A DNA stretch of 9,823 nucleotides from the NCBI GenBank assembly GCA_947565915.1, contig CANOHY010000054.1, forward strand, positions 1 to 9,823, in the 5' to 3' direction. Below the pieces are notes generated by a model. The model did not search any database. It was not told where the DNA came from and worked only from the letters and a program-made list of their open reading frames with translations. Position numbers and translations under genes: made by a program. Within the stretch, counting starts at the first letter, position 1, and every line of letters begins with the position of its first letter. Shown piece after piece: positions 5,213 to 9,823 of this stretch. This DNA comes from an uncultured Eggerthellaceae bacterium (GTDB lineage Bacteria; Actinomycetota; Coriobacteriia; Coriobacteriales; Eggerthellaceae).

Positions 5213-5418
5213 AGGCGGTCGCATCGCTTGCGTGGCTAGCGGCAATCACGATCATTGCCGTGGTGGTCGAGAGGCGAACGGCCTCGATGGAAAGGTCGCT
5301 ACAGCAGCTGCGCGATGATCGCAGCAATGCCGATGGCGTCGGCAAGCACGCCAACGATGTCGAGGAAGCGCCTTGCGCGTGCAGCACGACTGCCGCGCAT
5401 AGACCTGCCAATCGCTAG
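5197..5418 (+). CDS. Small membrane protein, 73 aa
   Basis: ATG 5197 is preceded by AAAGGAG (5185-5191), spacing 5, inside the end of the upstream gene. The peptide MGGAIEAVASLAWLAAITII continues AVVVERR, a single transmembrane helix at about residues 5-25 with the positive VERR on the inner side, then a helical polar tail (MERSLQQLRDDRSN) and a low-complexity Cys/Ala/Thr end. The N-out, C-in arrangement is predicted from charges. The last 40 codons have an uncertain look and their antisense strand is also open. Being paired with 4898-5212 under the second repressor suggests an accessory effector, function unknown. Confidence 0.65.
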   Translation: MGGAIEAVASLAWLAAITIIAVVVERRTASMERSLQQLRDDRSNADGVGKHANDVEEAPCACSTTAAHRPANR

Positions 5419-5547
5419 GTAGCGCGGGTTGCGGCGCGAATAGCGCCACGGTGTTTCGTATGCGATGCCATGTTCCATGCAACTCATTGAACAATAGGTG
5501 TCGCTTCTGCAGGTCACAAGCTGTTTTTCGATAGGAAAGGTGACGAA
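5419..5547. other. Non-coding gap, 129 bp
   Basis: In an operon whose genes otherwise overlap, this gap is unusual. It contains a small hairpin (GGCGC, GAATA, GCGCC, 5433-5447) with no T tract after it, so it is not a convincing terminator. A long open frame crosses it on the minus strand (stop near 5299; in-frame starts at several ATGs around 5470-5490) and would encode a basic peptide with a hydrophobic end, but no Shine-Dalgarno precedes any of those starts. No tRNA or promoter recognised. Confidence 0.5.
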
Positions 5548-6444
5548 ATGGAAGAACCTATAGAGGTGGCAGCCGAGGTGATCGAGCCGACCGACAACCT
5601 GACGGTCGTGTTCACCCAAGCCATCATCAAGGACAACATCACCGCGCTCGATGCGTACGTCGATCGCGAGATAGCGCCCTACATAGGGGCGCAGATAGAC
5701 CCCGCCAACGAGCAGCAGGTCAAGGAGGCCAGGAAGTGCATGGCCGACCTCAACAAGCTCAAGGCCCCCATAGAGGACGAGCGCAAGCGCATCAAGAAGG
5801 CCTACGAGGCGCCCCTTAAGGAGTTCGAGGCAAGGGTGAGGGCCATCACCTCCAAGATAGACTCCGCGAGGCAGGCCATCAAAGAGCAGGTTGACGAGGC
5901 CGATGCGAGGTTCCGCGAGATTCGCCGGGCAACCCTCGAAGAGGAGTACGTGGCCTGCGTTGGCAAGATGGCAGACGTGATACCCTTCGGCGCCATCCTG
6001 GAGGATGCATGGCTCAACCGCTCGACATTGGAGCCGAAGGCCCTATCGGCGGTAGCGGAGAGGGCAGCTGAGGCCCTCAAGGGCTACAAGGCACTCCAAG
6101 CCCAGACATTGAGCCACGAGTCGGAGGTGATGCGCCACTACGCAAACACCCTCGACCTCACCTCTGCCCTGGAGCTCGAGCAGTCTCTGAACGCCAAGGA
6201 CAAGGAGCTGGAGGAGTTTCGGGCTGCCCAGGAGGCCGCAAACATGGCCAAGCCCGAACCAGAGCCTGTCCCAGAGCAAGAACCCGTCTCAGAACCAGCC
6301 ACAGACCCCGATGCCCCGATCTGCAGATGGGCGCTCTCGATGGAGTTCGAGGGAACGAGCGAGTTCGCCACGCAAGTGGGCCACACCCTCAAGGGCATGG
6401 GCATAACGGGAGCCACCATCAAGTGCGTGGGGGTGGTCTCATGA
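5548..6444 (+). CDS. DUF1351 family phage protein
   Basis: A 298-aa protein of the DUF1351 type, regularly found just upstream of phage RecT/Bet genes. The typical core is visible: NITALDAYVDREIAPYIG (residues 30-47), then NEQQVKEARKCMADLNKLKA with PIEDERKRIKKAYEAPLKEF, the conserved 'K-x-[IL]-x-x-x-R-K-x-[IV]-K' region, in a long coiled-coil helix (about 55-130). A Pro/Glu linker (235-256) joins a small C-terminal domain (WALSMEFEGT to the end), which may be a separate add-on. ATG 5548 follows GGAAAGGTGA. Molecular function is not known; context suggests help with recombination or DNA end processing alongside the annealing protein it overlaps (ATGA). Confidence 0.88.
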   Translation: MEEPIEVAAEVIEPTDNLTVVFTQAIIKDNITALDAYVDREIAPYIGAQIDPANEQQVKEARKCMADLNKLKAPIEDERKRIKKAYEAPLKEFEARVRAITSKIDSARQAIKEQVDEADARFREIRRATLEEEYVACVGKMADVIPFGAILEDAWLNRSTLEPKALSAVAERAAEALKGYKALQAQTLSHESEVMRHYANTLDLTSALELEQSLNAKDKELEEFRAAQEAANMAKPEPEPVPEQEPVSEPATDPDAPICRWALSMEFEGTSEFATQVGHTLKGMGITGATIKCVGVVS

Positions 6445-7361
6445 CCGAAGCATTGACTAGGGTGTACGAGGCTGACGGCCAGGAGATAAGGCTATCCCCT
6501 GCCACCATCACCAGATACGTCCTGGGAGGAAACCAGCAAGTTCCCGAACCCGAGATGGCGAAGGCCATCATGACCTGCGCCGCCCGCAAGCTCAATCCCT
6601 TCGCGGGGGACGTGCACATACTCCCCCACTGGGACAGCGCAAGCGGCACGACCAAGCTCTCCGTCTGCCCCTCGATAGACTTCTACCAGCGCCGGGCGAT
6701 GGCCAACCCCCGCTTTCGCGGGATGAAGGACGGTGTGACCGTGATAGCCAACGGGGTCATGCTCAAGAAGCAGGGCTGCGCGGTGTACGAAGACCTGGGA
6801 GAGAAGCTCATAGGTGGCTGGGCAGCGGTCTACATAGACGGCTACGTGGATCCGGTGTGCTGCGAGGTGTCGATGGCCGAGTACGACCAGCATCGGGCGC
6901 TCTGGAAGTCCAAGCCCGCCACCATGATCAACAAGGTGGCCAAGTCCCAGGCATTGCGAAAGGCTTTCCCGGACGAATTCACGGGACTCTACGAGCCTTC
7001 CGAGATGGGCCTGGAGGAAACCAGCACGAGCGTGACCACCATGGAGCCTCCCATGGAATGCGAGGCGACCTACGAGGAGCCTGTAGAGGAAGACAAGCGA
7101 CCTGCCATGTGGGCAGAGGTGGCAGACCTCAAGAAGGCGGCCATCTCCATGGGAACAAACGAGCAAGCCATACGCGACTGGATGGACGCGACCATCACAA
7201 ACCCCGACGGCACTCCCAAGGCGCCACGGGACTACGCAGTGGAGGAGATATGCCTGCTGCGCGACAAGCTGCACGAGAACATCGCCGACCAAGCAGAGCT
7301 GGAAGCCAGCGCGGCATCAGGCGCGCAGGGAGAGCTTTCGGAATACGACATCGACTTCTAG
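6441..7361 (+). CDS. bet: RecT/Bet family single-strand annealing recombinase
   Basis: The protein anneals complementary single strands after resection, in phage recombination and repair. The core at residues 38-190 matches Bet: CAARKLNPFAGDVHILPHWD, SVCPSIDFYQRRAMANPRFR, GGWAAVYIDGYVDPVCCEVS, then LWKSKPATMINKVAKSQALR and KAFPDEFTGLYEPSEMG, which end the conserved fold. Residues 195-306 are a family-variable tail with acidic stretches ending ELSEYDIDF, a possible SSB-like or host-factor contact. Length 306 aa compares with about 260 for lambda Bet. ATG 6441 overlaps DUF1351 (ATGA); its own RBS is weak, so coupling probably drives translation. No matching 5'-3' exonuclease is visible in the window. 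Confidence 0.93.
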   Translation: MTEALTRVYEADGQEIRLSPATITRYVLGGNQQVPEPEMAKAIMTCAARKLNPFAGDVHILPHWDSASGTTKLSVCPSIDFYQRRAMANPRFRGMKDGVTVIANGVMLKKQGCAVYEDLGEKLIGGWAAVYIDGYVDPVCCEVSMAEYDQHRALWKSKPATMINKVAKSQALRKAFPDEFTGLYEPSEMGLEETSTSVTTMEPPMECEATYEEPVEEDKRPAMWAEVADLKKAAISMGTNEQAIRDWMDATITNPDGTPKAPRDYAVEEICLLRDKLHENIADQAELEASAASGAQGELSEYDIDF

Positions 7362-7369
7362 GAGGAAAC

Positions 7370-7813
7370 GTGAGCATCAACCAAGTGTGCATATCGGGCA
7401 ATTTGACCCGAGACCCGGAGCTTCGCCGCACCCAGTCAGGCATGGCCATCATGAGCTTCGGGGTGGCGGTGAACGACCGCCGCAAGAACAGCCAGACGGG
7501 GCAATGGGAAGACTACCCCAACTTCATCGACTGCACCGTGTTCGGCTCGTACGCCGAGCACTTGGAGCACAACCTGTTCAAGGGCAACAAGGTGGCCATC
7601 TCGGGCAAGCTGCGCTGGAGCCAATGGGAGAAGGACGGCCAGAAGCGATCCAAGGTGGAGGTGGTAGCCGACGCGGTGGAGTACATGACCCAGAGGCCCC
7701 AGCAAGCTCAACAGGGCTACCAGCAGCCTCAGCAAGCCCCACAGCCCTACCAGCAGCAGATGCCAGTCGTGAACACCGCATCGTATGCCTACGACGACGA
7801 CATCCCGTTCTAG
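7370..7813 (+). CDS. ssb: Single-stranded DNA-binding protein (SSB)
   Basis: Coats single-stranded DNA in replication and recombination. The OB fold spans residues 1-106: ISGNLTRDPELRRTQSGMAI, FGVAVNDRRKN, NFIDCTVFGSYAEHLEHNLF, KGNKVAISGKLRWSQWEKDG, then KVEVVADAVEYM. A Gln/Pro-rich linker (108-131) leads to the acidic tip DDDIPF, the classic SSB-partner docking tail. Length 147 aa is normal for phage or bacterial SSB. GTG 7370 is set by GGAGG (7361-7365), only 8 nt after the recombinase stop, so both are on one transcript. W84 and W87 are in the usual DNA-contact strand region. Confidence 0.96.
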   Translation: MSINQVCISGNLTRDPELRRTQSGMAIMSFGVAVNDRRKNSQTGQWEDYPNFIDCTVFGSYAEHLEHNLFKGNKVAISGKLRWSQWEKDGQKRSKVEVVADAVEYMTQRPQQAQQGYQQPQQAPQPYQQQMPVVNTASYAYDDDIPF

Positions 7814-7823
7814 GGGGTTCTGA

Positions 7824-8450
7824 ATGCAATACTTCGACCACTCGACCACGGCAGCATCTGATGACAAGGTGCTCACCCTGCGCATGGATTGCGGGGGCGC
7901 TGCCGTGGATGCCTACTGGGCAATTTTGGAGCAGATCTACAACGACGAAAGCGGGTGCTCAGCGGGCGCTAAGCGGGCGCTGAGCCACCGCTTATGCACT
8001 AGTGTGGAGCAACTCGAAAAGTGGATTTCAGCGATGCTAGAAATAGGTCTGCTCGAACGCGACGAGGAAAATCCAGAGAATATCACATCGAAACGCGCGA
8101 TGGAGAACATAACGCGTTATCAGGAAAAGTGCGAAACAGCACGTCAGAACGCACTTAACCGCACACGCAAGAGCGGGCGCAAAGCGGGCGCTAAGCGGGC
8201 GCTGAAAAGCACCTCCACGACAGAGAAAACGCCCGCTGACAACAAAACAAAACAAAACAAAGGTATTGAGCAACATAAAGTTGCTCAAATACCTATTGCG
8301 TCGGACGGCGCGGAATCGGCTTGCACCGCGCCGCCGCCACAAAGGCAGTGCCCGGTCTGTGACTGCCCCATGGATGCGGTGGTGTCGGAGTCCGGCGCCG
8401 TCACGTACTCCTGCAACCTGTGCGGGCACGGGGAGGTGGCGTATGGCTAA
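7824..8450 (+). CDS. Lin1244-type replisome organiser with C-terminal zinc ribbon, 208 aa
   Basis: Residues 1-100 match the Lin1244/Lin1753 N-terminal domain of phage replication proteins: YFDHSTTAASDDKVLTLRMD, GGAAVDAYWAILEQIYNDES, then LEKWISAMLEIGLLERDEE. These winged-helix proteins recognise the phage origin and help load the helicase. The middle (105-165) is basic and low in complexity, and the end has C176-x2-C179, C197-x2-C200 (CPVCDC, CNLCG), a zinc ribbon that is not part of the usual domain and looks fused on. The coding DNA carries the proposed origin (7950-8294). ATG 7824 follows AGGGGG weakly. Base composition of the middle is AT-richer than neighbours. Confidence 0.85.
   Translation: MQYFDHSTTAASDDKVLTLRMDCGGAAVDAYWAILEQIYNDESGCSAGAKRALSHRLCTSVEQLEKWISAMLEIGLLERDEENPENITSKRAMENITRYQEKCETARQNALNRTRKSGRKAGAKRALKSTSTTEKTPADNKTKQNKGIEQHKVAQIPIASDGAESACTAPPPQRQCPVCDCPMDAVVSESGAVTYSCNLCGHGEVAYG
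7950..7982. repeat. Iteron cluster A: three tandem 11-bp repeats
   Basis: AGCGGGTGCTC, AGCGGGCGCTA and AGCGGGCGCTG stand directly head to tail (7950-7960, 7961-7971, 7972-7982) inside the replisome organiser gene. Because the unit is 11 bp, each copy is read in a different frame, so the repetition serves the DNA and not the protein. Eleven base pairs is about one helical turn, placing the copies on one face, as for initiator binding sites. Confidence 0.85.
8172..8204. repeat. Iteron cluster B: three tandem 11-bp repeats
   Basis: AGCGGGCGCAA, AGCGGGCGCTA and AGCGGGCGCTG (8172-8182, 8183-8193, 8194-8204) repeat the same 11-bp unit as cluster A, 222 bp downstream; the last two units plus the following A are identical in both clusters. 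An inverted copy, AACGCCCGCT (8228-8237), lies 23 bp further on. Confidence 0.85.
8261..8294 (-). terminator. 14-bp hairpin; origin element or leftward intrinsic terminator
   Basis: Left arm AGGTATTGAGCAAC (8261-8274), loop ATAAA, right arm GTTGCTCAAATACCT (8280-8294), pairing over 14 bp with one bulged A (8287). In the rightward reading no T tract follows. In the leftward reading the hairpin is followed by a run of T with scattered G (complement of 8240-8260), which fits an intrinsic terminator for antisense transcripts. It may equally be a structural part of the origin. Confidence 0.5.
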
Positions 8451-8823
8451 GCGAGACACCATCGCCGAGATCTACAGGCCCATGCTCGGCAAACCCTCCA
8501 TCAAGCGCGAGTGCTGCGCGATCTGCGGGCGCAACCGCCCACTCAACCAGCACCACATCGTCAGGAGAGGAGCGGGCAAGGCATACGACGAGCACGGACG
8601 GGAGCTGAAGAAGCCCACCGTGACGCTGTGCGGGATGGGCAACAACCTCCGCGACGCCGACGGCAACGAGCTATGCCACGGCCTGGCCCATCACAACCGC
8701 CTGCATTTCCGCTGGGTTCAGTCCAGCAAGGTGGCATGCGCCGGGCACTGGGAGTACATCCTGTGCGACGAGCCGACCGACTACCTCACCGCCCTGTCCC
8801 TAGATGGATGGAGGAGGCTATGA
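8443..8823 (+). CDS. HNH-like (His-Me finger) putative nuclease, 126 aa
   Basis: Zinc-binding pairs and histidines are in HNH order: C25-x2-C28 (CCAICGRNRPLNQHHIVRRG), with H37-H38 as the first catalytic-type histidines, then VTLCGMGNNL (C63), C78-H79, and HHNRLHFR with H83, H84 and H88. This is a zinc-supported beta-beta-alpha metal fold; a role as a nicking or structure-specific nuclease in phage recombination, comparable to NinG, is likely but not certain. ATG 8443 has GGGGAGG (8430-8436) and overlaps the replisome organiser by 8 nt. C-terminal 30 residues (GHWEYILCDEPTDYL) are unassigned. Confidence 0.75.
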   Translation: MAKRDTIAEIYRPMLGKPSIKRECCAICGRNRPLNQHHIVRRGAGKAYDEHGRELKKPTVTLCGMGNNLRDADGNELCHGLAHHNRLHFRWVQSSKVACAGHWEYILCDEPTDYLTALSLDGWRRL

Positions 8824-9026
8824 GCTTCGGATTGCGCGACAAGGACTGGGTAGACCCCGACGAGGAGAGGCCCCCTGAGGGCATGGAATGCAGAGGCTGT
8901 TGGCGATGCGAGAAGACCCCGGACAGAAAGTCCGATTACGGATTCTGCACCGAGTTCATGGATTGGGTGAAGCTGGACTGCCCTGTGATCGAGCTGAGCT
9001 GCAACACATGGGAGGAGAAGAGATGA
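8820..9026 (+). CDS. Cysteine-rich small phage protein, 68 aa
   Basis: Starts MSFGLRDKDWVDPDEERPPE. Six cysteines are spread over the middle and end: MECRGCWRCEKTP (C24, C27, C30), GFCTEF (C43), KLDCPVIELSCNTW (C54, C61), so a structural zinc or Fe-S site is likely. ATG 8820 overlaps the previous stop (ATGA) with GGAGG at 8811-8815. No family recognised; the position between an HNH protein and DUF3310 suggests DNA metabolism. Confidence 0.75.
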   Translation: MSFGLRDKDWVDPDEERPPEGMECRGCWRCEKTPDRKSDYGFCTEFMDWVKLDCPVIELSCNTWEEKR

Positions 9027-9304
9027 AGAACCCCGTGAGCACGAACGTGACCAACCCGCCGCATTACGCCGGATGCGGCATCGAGTGCAAGGACGCCCTC
9101 AAGTCGCTGCTGGAGGGCTCGAAGATGACGGCGATGCAGGACTACTGGAGAGGCTGCGCCTTCAAGTACCTCTGGAGAGCCGACAAGAAGAACGGCGTCG
9201 AGGACTTGCAGAAGGCACGCCAGTGCATCGACTACCTGATCGAGGACATCGAGGCAACCCAAGCGCCTAACGGAATGCTCACCGAGCTGAGGAAGGAGCA
9301 ATGA
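9023..9304 (+). CDS. DUF3310 family phage protein, 93 aa
   Basis: A close match to DUF3310: NPPHYAGCGIECKDALKSLL, then MTAMQDYWRGCAFKYLWRADKKNG, VEDLQKARQCIDYLIEDIEA. The N-P-x-H-Y and the 'N/R-x-x-K-Y-[IL]-x-R-x-x-x-K-N-G' blocks are diagnostic. Family members are common in phage replication regions and are sometimes annotated as nucleotide kinase-like, but the activity is unproven. ATG 9023 overlaps the previous stop as ATGA, with AGGAG at 9013-9017. Confidence 0.92.
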   Translation: MKNPVSTNVTNPPHYAGCGIECKDALKSLLEGSKMTAMQDYWRGCAFKYLWRADKKNGVEDLQKARQCIDYLIEDIEATQAPNGMLTELRKEQ

Positions 9305-9564
9305 TGGAGTTCGAATGCCCGTATTGCGGATGGATGCTCGAAGGTGGCGACGAGACAGGCGTTCACGTATTCTCGCCGACTGGTGATTACGAAGGGGATG
9401 ACTTCGAGTTCTGCTTCCACTGCGGTAAAAAGATGCCAGATAGCTTGGAGAAGCTGCTAGAGCGCATGGAATCCTACGCTCAGAAGAACGAGGGATATGT
9501 CGATGGCTCAAAAGTCGGTAACTTCGCGAAGGAGCTTCGCGCCCTCATAGAGAGGGATGCGTGA
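9304..9564 (+). CDS. Small zinc-ribbon protein, 86 aa
   Basis: MEFECPYCGWMLEGG, then FEFCFHCGKKMPDS: CPYCG and CFHCG form a CxxC-x(n)-CxxC zinc ribbon, followed by a helical tail (LEKLLERMESYAQK). The C-terminus ends ALIERDA. Two starts compete, ATG 9301 and ATG 9304; 9304 is preferred because the AAGGAG (9293-9298) then has 5 nt spacing instead of 2. Similar small CxxC phage proteins are sometimes called Lar-like; the resemblance here is only the zinc pairs. Composition is somewhat less GC-rich than its neighbours. Confidence 0.8.
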   Translation: MEFECPYCGWMLEGGDETGVHVFSPTGDYEGDDFEFCFHCGKKMPDSLEKLLERMESYAQKNEGYVDGSKVGNFAKELRALIERDA

Positions 9565-9788
9565 TGTACGAAATCACCGTAGTTAACCTCGAAACGGGAA
9601 ATATCGTATGCGATGCGGAAGCTGAAACGGTTGCTGTTATAACCGCAAGCGATATGGGCCAAGAATACCAAGGCTTCAAAGGCTTCTGGGGGAGCACTCA
9701 CGCCCCACTGCTGGAAGCCATGACCATAGCGCTAGAGGAAGAGCTTGAAAGGCATGGATTGCCCAAGAGAGTTGAGCGTGATGCGTGA
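9564..9788 (+). CDS. Small hypothetical phage protein, 74 aa
   Basis: Starts MYEITVVNLETGNIVCDAEA and reads EYQGFKGFWGSTHAPLLEAM before a charged helix. Beta-strand-like at the start, no known domain. ATG 9564 overlaps the previous stop by 1 nt (TGATG); a GTG at 9561 is an alternative. The tail RVERDA resembles the IERDA tail of the upstream gene, and the gene junction sequences (GATGCGTGATG) are identical, so the junction may have been copied. Confidence 0.7.
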   Translation: MYEITVVNLETGNIVCDAEAETVAVITASDMGQEYQGFKGFWGSTHAPLLEAMTIALEEELERHGLPKRVERDA

Positions 9789-9823
9789 TGATCGAGCTGG
9801 AATACATAGACAGATACCCCGAG
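9788..9823 (+). CDS. Start of a further gene, cut by window edge
   Basis: ATG 9788 overlaps the previous stop by 1 nt. Twelve codons read MIELEYIDRYPE with no stop to the window edge. Upstream bases repeat the GATGCGTGATG junction used by the preceding gene, which supports the start, but the RBS is weak. Too short to assign. Confidence 0.5.
   Translation, partial: MIELEYIDRYPE

Larger units (their letters stand above)
8172..8294. other. Putative phage replication origin (iterons, A-rich tract, hairpin)
   Basis: In order: iteron cluster B (8172-8204), an inverted iteron (8228-8237), an A-rich tract of AAAAC units (8239-8261) and a 14-bp hairpin (8261-8294). Iterons followed by an easily melted A-rich stretch and then an inverted repeat, all inside the gene for the origin-binding protein, is the plan of lambda ori inside gene O and of several Gram-positive phages whose origin lies in the replisome organiser gene. 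The assignment as origin is an inference from this arrangement; the repeats themselves are directly seen. Confidence 0.65.

Noticed and set aside
5433..5447. GGCGC/GCGCC hairpin as a rho-independent terminator
   Set aside because: The stem is only 5 bp and no T tract follows.
6492..7292. Minus-strand open frame opposite the RecT/Bet gene
   Set aside because: Leu/His/Val/Gly-rich antisense shadow without RBS; the plus strand encodes a clear Bet protein.
7950..8204. CRISPR-like array
   Set aside because: The 11-bp units abut each other without spacers and occur only in two triplets; they fit iterons, not CRISPR repeats.
8240..8442. Programmed frameshift at the AAAAC run and hairpin, joining the replisome organiser to the HNH frame
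   Set aside because: The +1 frame is open here, but no canonical slippery heptamer is present, the zero frame keeps a sensible CxxC zinc ribbon to its stop, and the HNH gene has its own strong RBS.
1..9823. tRNA genes, attachment sites and insertion sequences
   Set aside because: No cloverleaf, no integrase or core-like att repeat, and no transposase or terminal inverted repeats were found by reading both strands.

Overview
This window looks like the left, early part of a temperate phage or prophage from a high-GC Gram-positive host. Support for that: Shine-Dalgarno sequences of the GGAGG type before almost every gene, GC-rich third codon positions, many ATGA or GTGA overlaps, and a gene set of XRE regulators, RusA, DUF1351, RecT/Bet, SSB, a Lin1244-type replisome organiser, HNH and DUF3310. 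An actinobacterial (possibly Coriobacteriia) host is my guess from composition and gene style; no host gene is present to prove it.

Layout. At the left edge (1-108, minus) is the beginning of a CI-like XRE repressor. It diverges from a Cro-like XRE gene (255-605, plus) across a repeat-bearing control region (109-254). From there a long rightward early operon runs to the right edge. Its first part (621-2301) holds small accessory genes, including a 29-residue membrane peptide (1250-1339), an excisionase-like DNA-binding protein (1348-1659) and a second small membrane protein (1644-1880). Then come RusA (2298-2669), a Myb/SANT plus zinc-ribbon protein (2662-3225), a ParB-like protein (3222-4427) and a small XRE protein (4417-4626).

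Two genes run against this operon. One is a 68-codon gene of unknown function (736-942) with its own strong ribosome binding site. The other is a second XRE repressor (4574-4816), divergent from a 104-aa protein and a small membrane protein across a short region full of ATCC/GGAT operator repeats (4817-4885). This looks like a self-contained, separately regulated module placed inside the operon.

The right half is the recombination and replication block: DUF1351 (5548-6444), RecT/Bet annealing protein (6441-7361), SSB (7370-7813), the replisome organiser (7824-8450), an HNH-like protein (8443-8823), then four small proteins (8820-9788, one of them DUF3310) and the first 12 codons of another gene. 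Inside the replisome organiser gene are two clusters of three tandem 11-bp GC-rich repeats, an inverted copy, an A-rich stretch and a 14-bp hairpin. I interpret this as the phage replication origin, arranged much like lambda ori inside gene O. Together the genes would set up the lysogeny decision (left), load replication at the embedded origin (right) and process recombination intermediates (RecT/Bet, SSB, RusA).
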